A stretch of DNA of 64,000 bases from Morganella morganii H1r (GCF_000633515.1 NZ_AYMP01000044.1:1-64000); one strand, 5' to 3'. Positions 48,050 to 60,011 are shown, numbered from the stretch's first letter. Numbers and translations: made by a program. The notes: generated by a model not told the origin, from the letters alone.

Positions 48050-51000
48050 TGTCCGGACATAATCCTGAAACCCGTGCAGGCGGCCCGTCCCGCCTGTTTA
48101 TTCTGCGTCCGGTTGCCACCAGCCTGTTTATGCTGGCGATCCTGCTGGCAGGGATTGTCGGCTACCGCATGCTGCCGGTCTCGTCGCTGCCGGAAGTGGA
48201 TTACCCGACTATCCGCGTAGTCACGCTCTATCCCGGCGCCAGTCCGGATGTGATGACCTCCGCCGTGACCGCACCGCTGGAGCGTCAGTTCGGGCAGATG
48301 TCCGGTCTGAAACAGATGTCATCGCAAAGCTCGGGCGGTGCCTCTGTGATTACCCTGATGTTCCAGCTCTCCCTGCCGCTTGATGTGGCGGTGCAGGAAG
48401 TGCAGGCATCCATCAACGCAGCAACCAATCTGCTGCCGAATGACCTGCCTTATCCGCCGATTTACAGCAAAGTGAACCCGGCAGATCCGCCGGTGCTGAC
48501 TCTTGCCGTCACCTCTGATGCCATGCCGATGACGCGGTTACAGGACATGGTGGAGAACCGTATCGCACAGAAAATCTCCCAGGTGGAAGGGGTCGGTCTG
48601 GTGACACTCGCGGGCGGTCAGCGTCCTGCCGTGCGGGTGCAGTTAAATGCCAATGCGGTTGCCGCTTACGGGCTGGACAGTGAAACTATCCGCACCGCGA
48701 TTAACAATGCCAACGTCAACTCCGCCAAAGGGAGCCTTGACGGCCCGGCGCGCTCGGTAACCCTGTCCGCCAACGACCAGATGAAATCGGCGGAAGATTA
48801 TCAGAACCTGATTGTCAGCTACAAAAACAATGCCCCGATCCGTCTGCGGGATGTGGCAACCGTACAGGAAGGGCCGGAAAACACCCAGCTCGGTGCCTGG
48901 GTTAATGATAAACAGGCCATTGTCATCAATGTACAGCGCCAGCCCGGCGCGAACGTGATTGCCACCACCGATACCATCCGCGCCCTGATCCCGGAGCTGG
49001 TGGAAACCCTGCCGGAATCCGTGACCGTGACGGTTCTGACTGACCGGACAGATGCTATCCGCGCCTCGGTCAAAGATGTGCAGTTTGAACTGTTCCTGGC
49101 GATTGCGCTGGTGATCATGGTGATGTACCTGTTCCTGCGCAATATGGCCGCGACCCTGATCCCGGGCGTGGCGGTGCCGCTCTCACTGGTCGGTACGTTC
49201 GCGGTGATGTATTTCTGCGGTTTTTCCGTCAATAACCTGACACTGATGGCGCTGACTATCGCCACCGGGTTTGTGGTGGATGATGCAATTGTGGTGGTGG
49301 AAAACATCGCCCGCTATCTGGAAAAAGGCGACAAACCGCTGACCGCTGCCCTGAAAGGTGCCGGTGAGATTGGTTTTACCATTATCTCTCTGACCTTCTC
49401 GCTGATTGCCGTGTTAATCCCTCTGTTATTTATGGGGGATATTGTCGGCCGCCTGTTCCGTGAGTTTGCCATCACCCTTGCGGTGGCGATCCTGATTTCC
49501 GGTATCGTGTCACTGACACTGACACCGATGATGTGCGCCCGGTTCCTGAAACCCGAATCCGCTCACCGTCATAACCGCTTTAACCGCGCCACTGAACGCT
49601 TTTTTGAGCGGGTGATTGCCGGTTACGGCCGCTGGCTGACATGGGTGCTGCGCCATCAGTGGCTGACACTCGGGGTTGCGTTCAGTACCATGGCACTCAC
49701 CGTCATCCTCTATCTGTTTATTCCGAAAGGCTTTTTCCCGATCCAGGATAACGGACTGATTCAGGGCACTCTGGAAGCGCCGCAGTCCGTGTCGTTTCAG
49801 GCCATGAGTGAAAAACAACAGGCGGTCAGCCGTCTGCTGGCGGATGACCCGGCAGTCGCCAATATCGCCGCGTTTGCCGGTATCGACGGCAGCAATGCCA
49901 CACTGAATACCGGACGCCTGCAAATCACTCTGAAACCGTTATCTGAGCGGGCTGACCGCGCGGAAGCTATCATCACCCGGTTACAGGAAAAAGCCGGTAC
50001 CCTGCCCGGCGTGAAACTGTATCTCCAGCCGTCTCAGGATCTGACAATTGATACCCAGACGTCCCGTACTCAGTATCAGTTTACCTTACAGGCGAATTCC
50101 CTTGAGGAGCTTGATCTGTGGGTACCGCGTCTGATGACGGAATTAGAGAGCAGCGATGCCCTGACCGACACCGGCAATGACTGGCAGAACAAGGGACTGG
50201 TGGCTTATATTGATATTGACCGCGACACTGCGTCACGGCTGGGGCTGACCATGACCAACATTGATAACGCGCTGTACAATGCGTTCGGTCAGCGTCTGAT
50301 CTCCACAATTTATACCCAGGCCAGCCAGTACCGCGTGGTGCTGGAAAATAACACCGCGCTGACACCGGGCGCGGATGCGCTCAGCAGCATCCGTCTGACC
50401 AACAAAGACGGCAATTCCGTGCCGTTGTCAGCTTTTGCCACTGTCTCGCAGCGCTTCGGGCCGCTGGCGATTAATCATCTGGCTCAGTTCCCGTCCGCTA
50501 CCTTCTCCTTTAATATCCCGGTGGGCGGGTCGCTGGAAGCGGCTGTTAATGCGGTGAAATCAGCGGAGCAGCGTATCGGCCTGCCGAAAGATATCACCAC
50601 ACAATTCCAGGGCGCGACTCTCGCCTTTGAAAATGCCCTGTCCAACACCCTGTGGCTGATCCTTGCCGCTGTCGTGGCGATGTATATTGTGCTCGGCATT
50701 CTGTATGAAAGTTTTATTCACCCGATTACTATCCTCTCCACCCTGCCCACCGCCGGAGTCGGTGCCCTGCTGGCGCTGATGATGGCGGGTAATGAGCTGG
50801 ATGTGATTGCGATTATCGGTATTATTCTGCTGATCGGGATAGTGAAGAAAAACGCCATTATGATGATTGACTTCGCCCTCGCCGCAGAACGCGAACAGGG
50901 GCTGTCACCGTATGATGCGATCTATCAGGCGTGTCTTCTGCGTTTCCGCCCGATCCTGATGACCACCATGGCCGCGCTGTTCGGTGCGGTGCCGCTGATG

Positions 51001-51189
51001 CTCAGTACCGGGGTCGGTGCCGAGCTGCGCCAGCCGCTGGGGGTCTGTATGGTCGGCGGACTGATTATGAGCCAGATCCTGACCCTCTTTACCACTCCGG
51101 TAATTTATCTGCTGTTTGACCGCCTGTCTCACTGGCGCGATAACGCCCGGTTTACCCCGGAAAGTGACAACACAGGAGCCTCATCATGA
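48049..51189 (+). CDS. mdtB: RND efflux transporter subunit MdtB
   Basis: 1046 residues (E. coli 1040). An RND pump with the usual 12 spans and two large periplasmic loops. Begins [21 protein letters not shown] and shows the proton-relay region in span 4 ([17 protein letters not shown]) with its Asp pair. MdtB forms heterotrimers with MdtC and exports bile salts and some antibiotics. Start overlaps the mdtA stop (TGATG); its stop overlaps mdtC by ATGA. Confidence 0.96.
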   Translation: MSGHNPETRAGGPSRLFILRPVATSLFMLAILLAGIVGYRMLPVSSLPEVDYPTIRVVTLYPGASPDVMTSAVTAPLERQFGQMSGLKQMSSQSSGGASVITLMFQLSLPLDVAVQEVQASINAATNLLPNDLPYPPIYSKVNPADPPVLTLAVTSDAMPMTRLQDMVENRIAQKISQVEGVGLVTLAGGQRPAVRVQLNANAVAAYGLDSETIRTAINNANVNSAKGSLDGPARSVTLSANDQMKSAEDYQNLIVSYKNNAPIRLRDVATVQEGPENTQLGAWVNDKQAIVINVQRQPGANVIATTDTIRALIPELVETLPESVTVTVLTDRTDAIRASVKDVQFELFLAIALVIMVMYLFLRNMAATLIPGVAVPLSLVGTFAVMYFCGFSVNNLTLMALTIATGFVVDDAIVVVENIARYLEKGDKPLTAALKGAGEIGFTIISLTFSLIAVLIPLLFMGDIVGRLFREFAITLAVAILISGIVSLTLTPMMCARFLKPESAHRHNRFNRATERFFERVIAGYGRWLTWVLRHQWLTLGVAFSTMALTVILYLFIPKGFFPIQDNGLIQGTLEAPQSVSFQAMSEKQQAVSRLLADDPAVANIAAFAGIDGSNATLNTGRLQITLKPLSERADRAEAIITRLQEKAGTLPGVKLYLQPSQDLTIDTQTSRTQYQFTLQANSLEELDLWVPRLMTELESSDALTDTGNDWQNKGLVAYIDIDRDTASRLGLTMTNIDNALYNAFGQRLISTIYTQASQYRVVLENNTALTPGADALSSIRLTNKDGNSVPLSAFATVSQRFGPLAINHLAQFPSATFSFNIPVGGSLEAAVNAVKSAEQRIGLPKDITTQFQGATLAFENALSNTLWLILAAVVAMYIVLGILYESFIHPITILSTLPTAGVGALLALMMAGNELDVIAIIGIILLIGIVKKNAIMMIDFALAAEREQGLSPYDAIYQACLLRFRPILMTTMAALFGAVPLMLSTGVGAELRQPLGVCMVGGLIMSQILTLFTTPVIYLLFDRLSHWRDNARFTPESDNTGASS

Positions 51190-54100
51190 GGCTGTTCGCC
51201 CTGTTTATCGCCCGCCCGGTGGCGACGACGCTGATAAGCCTCGCCATCACCCTGTGCGGGGCGATCAGCTTCCTGTTCCTGCCGGTGGCACCGCTGCCGC
51301 AGGTGGATTATCCGGTGATTAATATCACGGCATCACTGCCGGGTGCTTCGCCGGAAACCATGGCCTCCTCTGTCGCCACGCCGCTGGAGCGCTCACTCGG
51401 GCAGATAGCCGGGGTGTCGGAAATGACATCCTCCAGCTCGCTCGGCAGTACCAGTATTACCCTGGAATTTGAGCTTAACCGCGACATCAACGGTGCCGCC
51501 CGCGATGTGCAGGCGGCTCTCAATGCTGCGCAGAACCTGCTGCCGTCCGGAATGCCGTCACGCCCGCGCTACTATAAATCCAACCCGTCCGATGCACCGA
51601 TTATGATCCTGACGCTGACATCGGACACCCTCGATACCGGCAAACTCTATGATATCGCCTCCACCCGGCTGGCACAGCGCCTGTCACAGATTGAGGGCGT
51701 CAGTGAGGTTTCAGTCGGCGGCGGCTCGCTGCCTGCCGTGCGTGTGGAGCTTAATCCGTCACAGCTGTTTAACCAGGGGGTTTCCCTCGACAGCGTGCGC
51801 AAAGCGATTACTGATGCCAACGTACTGCGTCCGCAGGGCTCGCTGTCTGACAATGAACGCCGCTGGCAGATTGACAGTAACAGTGAACTGAAAACGGCGG
51901 AGGATTATCGTCCGCTGATTGTGCATTACAATGACGGCGCGGCGGTACGGCTCGCGGATGTCGCCACTGTGAAAGACTCGGTACAAAACGTCCGTGCCGC
52001 CGGGATGAGCAACGGCAAGCCTGCGATCCTGCTGGTGATCCGCCGTGAAGCCGGTGCCAATATTATCGCCACCGTGGCCCGTATCCGCGAACAGCTGCCG
52101 GTATTACAGGATGCCATTCCCGCCAGTGTGGATTTGCAGGTCGCGCAGGATCGCACACCGACCATCCGCGCCTCACTGACCGAAGTGGAACGCGCACTGA
52201 CCATTGCAGTGGGGCTGGTGATCCTGGTGGTGTTCCTGTTTCTGCGTTCCGGACGCGCCACCATTATCCCGGCGCTGGCCGTGCCGGTTTCTCTTATCGG
52301 CACCTTCAGTGCTATGTATCTGTGCGGGTTCAGCCTCAATAACCTGTCACTGATGGCGCTGACCGTCGCCACCGGCTTTGTGGTGGATGATGCGATTGTG
52401 GTGCTGGAGAATATCGCCCGCCATATTGAAAACGGCCTGAAACCGAAAGAAGCCGCGCTCAAAGGGGTCAGCGAAGTCGGGTTTACCGTGCTTTCCATGA
52501 GCATCTCCCTGGTGGCGGTGTTTATCCCGCTCCTGCTGATGGATGGCCTCGTCGGGCGGCTGTTCCGCGAATTTGCCATCACCCTGACCACCGCCATTGC
52601 TATCTCGCTGGTGATCTCCCTGACACTCACCCCGATGCTTTGTGCTCATCTGCTGAAAAACCGCGCGGCACCGGCACGGGAGCGCAAACGCGGCGCAGGC
52701 CGGATCCTGTTCCGCATCCAGCAATGGTACGGGCGCAGCCTGACCGTGGTGCTGGCACACAGCCGCTGGGTACTGCTGATTTTCACCGGCACCATTGCTC
52801 TCGCGGTCTGGCTCTATATCTCTGTGCCGAAAACCTTTTTCCCGGATCAGGATACCGGGCGGTTACTGGGCTTTGTCCGCGCTGATCAGAGCATTTCGTT
52901 CCAGTCGATGGAGCAGAAAATGCGCACCTTTATGCAGCGCATTCACAGTGATAAAGATGTTGCCAGTGTCACCGGCTTTACCGGCGGCGGCCGGGTTAAC
53001 AGCGGGTTTATGTTTATCTCGCTCAATCCGCTGGATGAACGGACAGACAGCGCCCAGGATGTGATCAACCGGCTGCGTGTTACTCTCGCGGATGAACCGG
53101 GCGCTAATCTGTTCCTGATCCCGGTTCAGGATGTGCGGGCGGGTGGTCGTCAGTCCAACTCGAGTTATCAGTATTCCCTGCTCGCAGACGATTTATCCCT
53201 GCTGCGTGAATGGGAACCGAAAATCCGCAAAGCCCTTGGTGAACTGCCTCAGCTGACCGATGTAAACTCGGATAAAGAAGATAAAGGCGCGGAGATGGCG
53301 CTGACTTATGACCGCGATGTGATGGCGCAGCTCGGGATCAGTGTTAATGATGCCAATAACCTGCTGAATAACGCCTTCGGTCAGCGGCAGATCTCCACCA
53401 TTTATGAGCCGCTGAACCAGTATAAAGTAGTGATGGAAGTCGCGCCTCAATATACACAGGATGTCAGCGCGCTGGACAAAATGTTTGTCATCAATAAAGA
53501 GGGACAACCGGTTCCGCTGGCGTATTTCGCACAATGGCGCCCGGCGAATGCACCGCTGAGTGTTAACCATCAGGGGCTGTCGGCGGCTTCAACAATCGGC
53601 TTTGACGTGGCACAGGGGTATTCTCTGTCAGATGCGGTAACTGCGGTCGAACGCACCATGGTGGAGCTGGGTGTGCCGTCCGGAGTTCGCGGCACTTTTG
53701 CCGGGACCGCACAGCTGTTCCAGGAGACATTACAGTCTCAGGTGCTGCTGATTATCGCTGCCATTATCACGGTGTATCTGGTGCTCGGTATGCTGTATGA
53801 GAGCTTTATTCATCCGCTGACCATCTTATCCACCCTGCCCTCAGCGGGGGTCGGCGCACTGCTGGCGCTGCGCTTCTTTGATACGCCGTTCAGTCTGATC
53901 GCCCTGATAGGGATTATGCTGCTGATCGGGATTGTGAAGAAAAACGCCATTATTATGGTGGACTTCGCCATTGCCGCCCAGCGCGGCGGGCAGAGTGCGC
54001 GGGATGCCATTTTCCGGGCCTGTCTGCTGCGCTTTCGTCCGATTCTGATGACTACCCTGGCCGCCCTGTTCGGTGCGCTGCCGCTGGCGCTCGGCAGCGG

Positions 54101-54278
54101 AGACGGCGCGGAACTGCGACAGCCGCTCGGGATAACCGTAGTCGGCGGGCTGCTGGTCAGCCAGATTCTGACACTCTATACCACGCCGGTGATTTACCTG
54201 TTCTTTGACCGGCTGCGCCGCAAAAAAACCGGCGAATCCGCCGGACAATCCGTTATCAGTACGGAGGGAAATGTATGA
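51186..54278 (+). CDS. mdtC: RND efflux transporter subunit MdtC
   Basis: 1030 residues (E. coli 1025). Paralogue of MdtB and the second subunit of the pump: [20 protein letters not shown] at the start, [19 protein letters not shown] in span 4. Translation is coupled to both neighbours by 4-nt overlaps. In E. coli mdtD (an MFS protein) follows mdtC; here baeS overlaps mdtC directly and mdtD is absent. Confidence 0.96.
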   Translation: MRLFALFIARPVATTLISLAITLCGAISFLFLPVAPLPQVDYPVINITASLPGASPETMASSVATPLERSLGQIAGVSEMTSSSSLGSTSITLEFELNRDINGAARDVQAALNAAQNLLPSGMPSRPRYYKSNPSDAPIMILTLTSDTLDTGKLYDIASTRLAQRLSQIEGVSEVSVGGGSLPAVRVELNPSQLFNQGVSLDSVRKAITDANVLRPQGSLSDNERRWQIDSNSELKTAEDYRPLIVHYNDGAAVRLADVATVKDSVQNVRAAGMSNGKPAILLVIRREAGANIIATVARIREQLPVLQDAIPASVDLQVAQDRTPTIRASLTEVERALTIAVGLVILVVFLFLRSGRATIIPALAVPVSLIGTFSAMYLCGFSLNNLSLMALTVATGFVVDDAIVVLENIARHIENGLKPKEAALKGVSEVGFTVLSMSISLVAVFIPLLLMDGLVGRLFREFAITLTTAIAISLVISLTLTPMLCAHLLKNRAAPARERKRGAGRILFRIQQWYGRSLTVVLAHSRWVLLIFTGTIALAVWLYISVPKTFFPDQDTGRLLGFVRADQSISFQSMEQKMRTFMQRIHSDKDVASVTGFTGGGRVNSGFMFISLNPLDERTDSAQDVINRLRVTLADEPGANLFLIPVQDVRAGGRQSNSSYQYSLLADDLSLLREWEPKIRKALGELPQLTDVNSDKEDKGAEMALTYDRDVMAQLGISVNDANNLLNNAFGQRQISTIYEPLNQYKVVMEVAPQYTQDVSALDKMFVINKEGQPVPLAYFAQWRPANAPLSVNHQGLSAASTIGFDVAQGYSLSDAVTAVERTMVELGVPSGVRGTFAGTAQLFQETLQSQVLLIIAAIITVYLVLGMLYESFIHPLTILSTLPSAGVGALLALRFFDTPFSLIALIGIMLLIGIVKKNAIIMVDFAIAAQRGGQSARDAIFRACLLRFRPILMTTLAALFGALPLALGSGDGAELRQPLGITVVGGLLVSQILTLYTTPVIYLFFDRLRRKKTGESAGQSVISTEGNV

Positions 54279-55645
54279 AAACCGGCATAGGTCACAAACT
54301 GTTTCTTGCTATTTTTGCCACCTGTATGCTGGTGGTACTGACCATGCATCTGGCTATCCGTTTCAGCTTTGAACAGGGTTTTCTCGGCTATCTTCAGCGT
54401 TCCGCCGAAGACCGGACGGAGATGATCGCCGATGTTGTCGCTGAGCAGTATGCCGATTACGGCAGCTGGTCTTTTCTGCGTAATAATCAGCGCGGTTTTA
54501 TGCAGGCACTGCGGGCGCTGGATACCGACCGCCATATGCAGCATATGGAACGCGGCTGGAAAATGCGCTTCTGGCTGCTGGATGAGGATGACCGCCGCCT
54601 GTTCGGGCACGGTCCGGTACCACCCGGCGAGCTCTACCGCAAACCGGTAAAATACAATGATAATATCGTCGGCTGGGTGGTGATGCCGGCGGATGACAAG
54701 ATCAACCGTGCCGCCGACCAAAGCTTTTCACATCAGCAGGCACGCACCAGCTGGATAGTCTCGGCGCTGGTGCTGCTGGTCACTCTGGTGGTCACCTGGC
54801 TGCTGACGCGCGGCTTCCTGCGTCCGGTCAAACGGCTGGCGGAAGGCACACACCAGCTGGCAGCAGGTAACTTCAGCAGCCGCGTGCCGGTTCACGGCAA
54901 AGATGAAATTGCCCGGCTGGCTGATGATTTTAATCAGCTCGCCTCCACGCTGGAAAAAAATGAGCTGATGCGCCGCGATTATATGGCGGATGTCTCACAC
55001 GAGCTGCGCACCCCGCTGGCGGTGTTACAGGGTGAGCTTGAAGCCCTTCAGGACGGAATACGTCAGCCGACACCGGAAACGCTGGCGTCTTTGCTGGCGG
55101 AAGTGCAGACCCTGACAAAACTGGTCAGTGACCTGCATCAGCTTTCATTATCCGATCGCGGTTCACTCTCTTACCGCAAAGAATTATGTAACCTGAGCGA
55201 TGTGATCAGCCGGTCAATCGGTGTATTCCGCCACCGGTTACAGGAAAAAAATATCGCTGTTACGGCAGAACTGCCGGACACCCTGATGGTTTTCGGGGAT
55301 GACGCGCGGCTCGGTCAGCTGTTCCATAATCTGCTGGAAAACAGCCTGCGCTACACCGACAGCGGCGGACAGATTGTGGTACGCGGGCAGCAGGATGAAA
55401 CACAGATCCGGATTGACTGGTCAGACAGTGCACCGGGGCTGACCGAAGCGCAGTTTTCACAGATTTTTGAGCGTTTCTACCGCAGCGAATCCTCCCGCAA
55501 CCGGGCCAGCGGCGGATCCGGACTCGGCCTCGCGATTTGTGATAAAATCGCGGAAGCACATCACGGGCAGATAAGTGCATCAGCGTCCCCGCTCGGCGGC
55601 GTGACCATTACTCTGATCCTGCCCCGCCTGACTGACAGGAGTTGA
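54275..55645 (+). CDS. baeS: Envelope-stress sensor histidine kinase BaeS
   Basis: 456 residues (E. coli 467). Two membrane spans frame a periplasmic sensor (about residues 32-165), followed by a HAMP domain ([24 protein letters not shown]), the dimerisation/phosphoacceptor box with His in [15 protein letters not shown], and an ATPase with the N box ([13 protein letters not shown]), SDSAPGL as the D box and [13 protein letters not shown] as the G box. It phosphorylates BaeR in response to envelope damage or toxic compounds. Start overlaps mdtC by ATGA. Confidence 0.95.
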   Translation: MKTGIGHKLFLAIFATCMLVVLTMHLAIRFSFEQGFLGYLQRSAEDRTEMIADVVAEQYADYGSWSFLRNNQRGFMQALRALDTDRHMQHMERGWKMRFWLLDEDDRRLFGHGPVPPGELYRKPVKYNDNIVGWVVMPADDKINRAADQSFSHQQARTSWIVSALVLLVTLVVTWLLTRGFLRPVKRLAEGTHQLAAGNFSSRVPVHGKDEIARLADDFNQLASTLEKNELMRRDYMADVSHELRTPLAVLQGELEALQDGIRQPTPETLASLLAEVQTLTKLVSDLHQLSLSDRGSLSYRKELCNLSDVISRSIGVFRHRLQEKNIAVTAELPDTLMVFGDDARLGQLFHNLLENSLRYTDSGGQIVVRGQQDETQIRIDWSDSAPGLTEAQFSQIFERFYRSESSRNRASGGSGLGLAICDKIAEAHHGQISASASPLGGVTITLILPRLTDRS

Positions 55646-55649
55646 CTGC

Positions 55650-56369
55650 ATGGAACAACATGCTGAATTGATCCTTATTGTGGAAGATGAGCCGAAACTG
55701 GCTCAGTTACTGACAGATTATCTGCACGCAGCCCATTACCGTACGCACTGGCTGGCACGCGGCGGTGAGGTGACGGCCTGGGTGCAGGAAAACAGACCGG
55801 ATCTGATTTTGCTGGATCTGATGCTGCCGGAGAAAGACGGCCTGACACTCTGCCGCGAAATCCGTCAGTTCAGTGATGTGCCCGTCATGATAGTCACGGC
55901 CAAAACCGAAGAGATTGACCGTCTGCTGGGGCTGGAAATCGGGGCGGATGATTATGTCTGCAAGCCTTACAGCCCGCGTGAGGTTGTGGCGCGGATCAAA
56001 ACTATTCTGCGCCGTTGTCAGCGCAGTAACGATACCGCAGAGGATAGACGTGACACCCTGATTATTGATGAGGTGAATTATCAGGTGCGTTTCGGGGCAC
56101 AGAGTCTGGATCTCACCCAGGTTGAATTCCGTCTGCTGCGCACCATGGTATCACAGCCGGGCACCGTGCTGTCACGCAATCAGTTGCTGGATAATCTGTA
56201 TGACGATTACCGTGTGGTGACTGACCGCACGATTGACAGCCATATCAAAAATCTGCGCCGCAAGCTCGGGCAGTTAGATGGTGACCGCGATTTTATTCAT
56301 TCTGTCTACGGGCTGGGTTACCGCTGGGAAGGCGGACCGGCTGAGATTATTGCCGCCACGATTATCTGA
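55650..56369 (+). CDS. baeR: Response regulator BaeR
   Basis: 239 residues, OmpR family. Receiver domain with [13 protein letters not shown], the phosphorylated Asp in [23 protein letters not shown] and the Lys in [16 protein letters not shown]; then a winged-helix domain ([22 protein letters not shown]). In E. coli it activates mdtABC, acrD and spy, so the operon should be autoregulated. Starts 4 nt after baeS and ends before a clear bidirectional hairpin. Confidence 0.96.
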   Translation: MEQHAELILIVEDEPKLAQLLTDYLHAAHYRTHWLARGGEVTAWVQENRPDLILLDLMLPEKDGLTLCREIRQFSDVPVMIVTAKTEEIDRLLGLEIGADDYVCKPYSPREVVARIKTILRRCQRSNDTAEDRRDTLIIDEVNYQVRFGAQSLDLTQVEFRLLRTMVSQPGTVLSRNQLLDNLYDDYRVVTDRTIDSHIKNLRRKLGQLDGDRDFIHSVYGLGYRWEGGPAEIIAATII

Positions 56370-56390
56370 ATCTGACTGAGGTGAGATGTA

Positions 56391-56424
56391 AAAAACGGCG
56401 GAAACTGACGTGACCGCCGTTTTT
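56391..56424. terminator. Bidirectional terminator after baeR
   Basis: An 11-bp stem AAAAACGGCGG/CCGCCGTTTTT (56391-56401 with 56414-56424) with T/A runs on both sides. Serves the mdt-bae operon and the convergent membrane-protein gene. Confidence 0.88.
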
Positions 56425-56440
56425 TATTTATGGTTCCTGA

Positions 56441-57202
56441 TTACTGTATCAGCGTGGAACGTTCCAGCCGTGCCAGGATTTTATCCAGCGTGTTATTTTC
56501 ATCTTCTGCCAGATCGGATTTGGCAATACGGAAGACGCGGTTCAGTTCGCCGGTCTTAATATGCAGTTTCAGCACAGAGCGGCTGTTTGTCATCACGGTG
56601 AAAGCACTCAGCGGCGCTTCATAGCAGACCGCATACTGCCCCGGGGTAAACAGCAGGTTATCACCGGCAATTGCCAGCATCGGATAATACTGGATACGCC
56701 GTGCGTTAATCAGCAGGACAATACTCATAGCAACCATGATCCCGCCGATATCCATCCCCATCACCAGCAGTACCACACCGATCGCACCGTACAGCATCAC
56801 CATATTGATCTGGCGCTGTTTATTGAATTTCAGCAGAACCTCAAATGGCAGTTGTGCCAGTTTCGGTACTGTTTTCAGTGAACGGTAGATCACACGGTTG
56901 TAGTCGTAGAGGTAACCGACGATAAAGATAAAGCCCAGCGGAATAAAAATAATACCGCCGATCATGGCGAGAACCAGACCCAGTTTCGGCTGGTTACGCA
57001 AAAATGCCAGGCTGGCCAGCTGAGCCGCTATCCCGCCGGTCATCAGAATTTTCACGTAAGGTAAGATTTCAATCATCTGCTGTGTCTGATAATCCAGTTC
57101 ATCCCGGTACGGCTCAAGTGCCGCCGGAATATAAGCGATAATTCCCAGGAAAATCAGGTTAAGAACCAGACCAATCCAGACTGCAATATGACGTTTTTCC
57201 AT
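56441..57202 (-). CDS. Uncharacterised integral membrane protein
   Basis: 253 residues. I do not recognise the family. Spans are visible at IAVWIGLVLNLIFLGIIAYIP, near VKILMTGGIAAQLASLAF, LGLVLAMIGGIIFIPLGFIFIVGYL and a pair at MVMLYGAIGVVLLVMGMDIGGIM. The final 90 residues are soluble and look like a small beta-rich cytoplasmic domain (LAIAGDNLLFTPGQYAVCYE...; a PH-like fold is possible but unproven). It sits between baeR and trhP, where E. coli has yegP. Confidence 0.7.
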   Translation of the reverse strand: MEKRHIAVWIGLVLNLIFLGIIAYIPAALEPYRDELDYQTQQMIEILPYVKILMTGGIAAQLASLAFLRNQPKLGLVLAMIGGIIFIPLGFIFIVGYLYDYNRVIYRSLKTVPKLAQLPFEVLLKFNKQRQINMVMLYGAIGVVLLVMGMDIGGIMVAMSIVLLINARRIQYYPMLAIAGDNLLFTPGQYAVCYEAPLSAFTVMTNSRSVLKLHIKTGELNRVFRIAKSDLAEDENNTLDKILARLERSTLIQ

Positions 57203-57420
57203 GTGTCCACGCTGTAACAGGCTATAGTAAATGATAACGCAACGGTGATTATCCGCCGCGCCACTGAATTTAACGAAACTATATCAAATCGTTATCCGAT
57301 ATTCATGCCATTTTCAGTAATTCATTTGATACCGGGCGGACGACGCGCTAGAATCCAACGCCTTGATTACGCCTCCCCCTCCGGGGAAGGTTCTGACTTG
57401 AACTCAGATCGGAATACATT

Positions 57421-58812
57421 ATGTTTACACCCGAATTACTCTCTCCGGCAGGCTCGCTGAAGAATATGCGCTATGCGTTCGCCTATGGTGCGGATGCCGT
57501 CTATGCCGGACAGCCGCGTTACAGCCTGCGTGTCCGTAACAACGAATTTAACCACGAAAACCTCGCCAAAGGCATTCAGGAAGCCCACGAACTGGGTAAA
57601 AAATTCTATGTCGTGGTCAATATCGCTCCGCATAACGCCAAACTGAAAACCTTTATCCGTGATCTGGAACCGGTGATCGCCATGGGTCCGGACGCACTGA
57701 TTATGTCTGATCCCGGTCTGATCATGATGGTGCGCGAGCATTTCCCGCAAATGGACATTCATTTATCCGTTCAGGCCAACGCCGTAAACTGGGCAACCGT
57801 CAAATTCTGGCATCAGATGGGGCTGACCCGTGTGATCCTCTCCCGTGAACTGTCACTCGATGAAATCGCCGATATCCGCAAAAATGTGCCGGATATGGAA
57901 CTGGAAGTCTTTGTCCACGGCGCACTGTGCATGGCCTACTCCGGCCGCTGCCTGCTTTCCGGTTACATTAACAAACGTGACCCTAACCAGGGTACCTGCA
58001 CCAATGCCTGCCGCTGGGAATATAAAGTGGAAGAAGGCAAAGAAGATGTGGTCGGTAATATCGTTCACAAGCAGGAACCTATCCCGGTGAAAAATATTGA
58101 GCCGACTCTCGGCGCTGGCGCACCGACTGACAAAGTGTTCCTGATTGAGGAAGCACAGCGTCCGGGGGAATATATGACCGCGTTCGAAGATGAGCACGGC
58201 ACTTATATTATGAACTCCAAAGATCTGCGGGCTATCGAGCATGTCGAAAAACTGACACAGATGGGCGTTCACTCCCTGAAAATTGAAGGCCGCACCAAAT
58301 CCTTCTATTACTGCGCCCGTACCGCCCAGGTTTACCGCCGCGCCATTGATGACGCCGTTGCCGGAAAACCATTTGATCCGTCTCTGCTGACCACGCTGGA
58401 AGGCCTGGCACACCGCGGTTATACCGAAGGGTTCCTGCGCCGTCATACTCATGACGCTTATCAGACTTATGAGTACGGTTACTCCGTTTCTGATTCCCAG
58501 CAGTTTGTCGGCGAGTTTACCGGCAACCGCGTGAACGGCCTCGCTGAAGTGGATGTCAAAAACAAATTTTCAGTCGGTGACAGCCTGGAACTGATGACCC
58601 CGAACGGCAATATCAGCTTTATCCTCGATGCCATGAATAACCGCAAAGGGGAAGCCACCGATGTCGCGCCGGGTAACGGTCATATCGTCTATCTGCCGGT
58701 ACCGGATGACGTTAACCTGGAATTTGCCTTGCTGATCCGTAATTTACCGGGCACCAGCACCCGTAATCCGCATATGCCGGAATTTACCGATGCTGCGGCC
58801 ACAAACGGGTAA
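57421..58812 (+). CDS. trhP: Prephenate-dependent tRNA uridine(34) hydroxylase TrhP (YegQ)
   Basis: 463 residues (E. coli YegQ 453), U32-family. TrhP hydroxylates uridine 34 of certain tRNAs, the first step to 5-carboxymethoxyuridine. Sequence agrees with YegQ through LLSPAGSLKNMRYAFAYGAD, LSVQANAVNWATVKFWHQM, EVFVHGALCMAYSGRCLLSG and the Cys cluster GTCTNACRWEY that may hold an iron-sulphur cluster. The C-terminus carries an extra stretch. It lies upstream of cyaR in E. coli order. Confidence 0.95.
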   Translation: MFTPELLSPAGSLKNMRYAFAYGADAVYAGQPRYSLRVRNNEFNHENLAKGIQEAHELGKKFYVVVNIAPHNAKLKTFIRDLEPVIAMGPDALIMSDPGLIMMVREHFPQMDIHLSVQANAVNWATVKFWHQMGLTRVILSRELSLDEIADIRKNVPDMELEVFVHGALCMAYSGRCLLSGYINKRDPNQGTCTNACRWEYKVEEGKEDVVGNIVHKQEPIPVKNIEPTLGAGAPTDKVFLIEEAQRPGEYMTAFEDEHGTYIMNSKDLRAIEHVEKLTQMGVHSLKIEGRTKSFYYCARTAQVYRRAIDDAVAGKPFDPSLLTTLEGLAHRGYTEGFLRRHTHDAYQTYEYGYSVSDSQQFVGEFTGNRVNGLAEVDVKNKFSVGDSLELMTPNGNISFILDAMNNRKGEATDVAPGNGHIVYLPVPDDVNLEFALLIRNLPGTSTRNPHMPEFTDAAATNG

Positions 58813-58823
58813 AATTCTGAATT

Positions 58824-58839
58824 TTCGAATCCGATCACA
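58824..58839. promoter_or_regulatory. CRP site of cyaR
   Basis: TTCGA-N6-TCACA: a perfect right half-site and a partial left one (TTCGA for TGTGA). Its centre is 41.5 nt upstream of the start predicted from the -10 box TAGTAT at 58861-58866, exactly the class II activator position. In E. coli cyaR requires cAMP-CRP. Confidence 0.7.
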
Positions 58840-58872
58840 ACAATCACTTTGGTTATTTCGTAGTATCGGACA

Positions 58873-58960
58873 AGAAAATGAAGAACTAAAACGCAACATG
58901 TAATACCAGGAACCACCTCCTTGGTTGGCTCAATCTCCCTTGAGCCAACCTTTTCTTTTT
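58873..58960 (+). ncRNA. cyaR: Small RNA CyaR
   Basis: The central segment TACCAGGAACCACCTCCTT is identical to E. coli CyaR as I know it, and the 3' hairpin keeps the loop-proximal CTCCCTT. The terminator is an 11-bp stem GGTTGGCTCAA/TTGAGCCAACC (58923-58933 with 58940-58950) plus a U-rich tail (58951-58960). About 88 nt, against 87 in E. coli. CyaR with Hfq pairs through its CCACCUCC-rich region with ribosome sites of mRNAs such as ompX, luxS and nadE. It lies between trhP and yegS, matching E. coli (between yegQ and ogrK). The 5' half has diverged. Confidence 0.93.
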
Positions 58961-59054
58961 GTGCCCTTCCCTTTTTTTCCCCTGCCATTTTTCCGGGCAT
59001 AATCCGTCTGTGTTTGTTATCTTTAAAAGACGTAATCTGAACACGGAGTCTGGT

Positions 59055-59948
59055 ATGGCGGAAACGCATATAGTGGTTCTTAACGGAAAACGCGCCGGTG
59101 ATGACGGTATTCGTCAGGCAGTCCGGCACTTACGGGAAAGCGGAGAAGACATTCAGGTACGGGTGACATGGGAACCGGAAGATATTCCCCGCTTTGTCCG
59201 CGAAGCACATCAGCTGAAAGCCGCCACCGTGATTGCCGCCGGAGGCGACGGTACGATTAATGCCGTATGCAGTGCTCTGATGACCTATCCGGCTGAAAAA
59301 CGCCCGGTTCTCGGTATTCTGCCGCTCGGCACCGCCAATGATTTTGCCACCGCAGCCGGAATACCGGCAGATAAAACCAAAGCCCTGCTCCTGGCCGCCA
59401 AAGGCAGCGCGGTCGCCATTGATATCGGCTGTATCAATGAATCCCACTATTTTATCAATATGGCCACCGGCGGATTCGGCCCGAAAATCACCACTGATAC
59501 TCCGGAAGCCCTGAAAAGTACCTTCGGCGGTGCTGCGTATTTTCTTCACGGCCTGACACGCAGCGATTTGCTGAAAGCGGATCACTGCACTATCAGCTGT
59601 GATGATTTCCACTGGCAGGATGACGCGCTGGTGATTGGTGTCGGCAACGGCTGCCAGGCAGGCGGCGGGCATAAACTGTGCCCGGATGCGCGGATCAACG
59701 ATGGTCTGCTTAACCTCAGTATTCTGCCGGAACGCAACTGGCCGCGCTCACTCTGGAACACCCTCTTTAATGAAGGCGAGGCTGAAGGCGTCATCATGAA
59801 GCGCAGCACACGGATCACCATCAGCGCGGCACATGAGATGGTGTTTAATCTCGACGGTGAACCGCTGACAGGTCAGCAATTCACCTTTTCCGTGCTGCCT
59901 GAAGCGATCCAGTGCCGGTTACCGCCACACTGCGGGTTGTTATCTTAA
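59055..59948 (+). CDS. yegS: Lipid kinase YegS
   Basis: 297 residues (E. coli 299) from ATG 59055; an open frame to 58959 runs through the CyaR terminator and is not supported. Diacylglycerol-kinase-like fold with the nucleotide loop IAAGGDGTINAVCSAL and LGILPLGTANDFATAAGIP, then FINMATGGFGPKITTDTPE. E. coli YegS phosphorylates phosphatidylglycerol in vitro. The gene follows cyaR and precedes fbaB by 63 nt. Confidence 0.95.
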   Translation: MAETHIVVLNGKRAGDDGIRQAVRHLRESGEDIQVRVTWEPEDIPRFVREAHQLKAATVIAAGGDGTINAVCSALMTYPAEKRPVLGILPLGTANDFATAAGIPADKTKALLLAAKGSAVAIDIGCINESHYFINMATGGFGPKITTDTPEALKSTFGGAAYFLHGLTRSDLLKADHCTISCDDFHWQDDALVIGVGNGCQAGGGHKLCPDARINDGLLNLSILPERNWPRSLWNTLFNEGEAEGVIMKRSTRITISAAHEMVFNLDGEPLTGQQFTFSVLPEAIQCRLPPHCGLLS

Positions 59949-60011
59949 ACACAATCCACGACAATCCGTGACAATTTTATAACACGCTACAGGAATCGGA
60001 GTTTATATACC

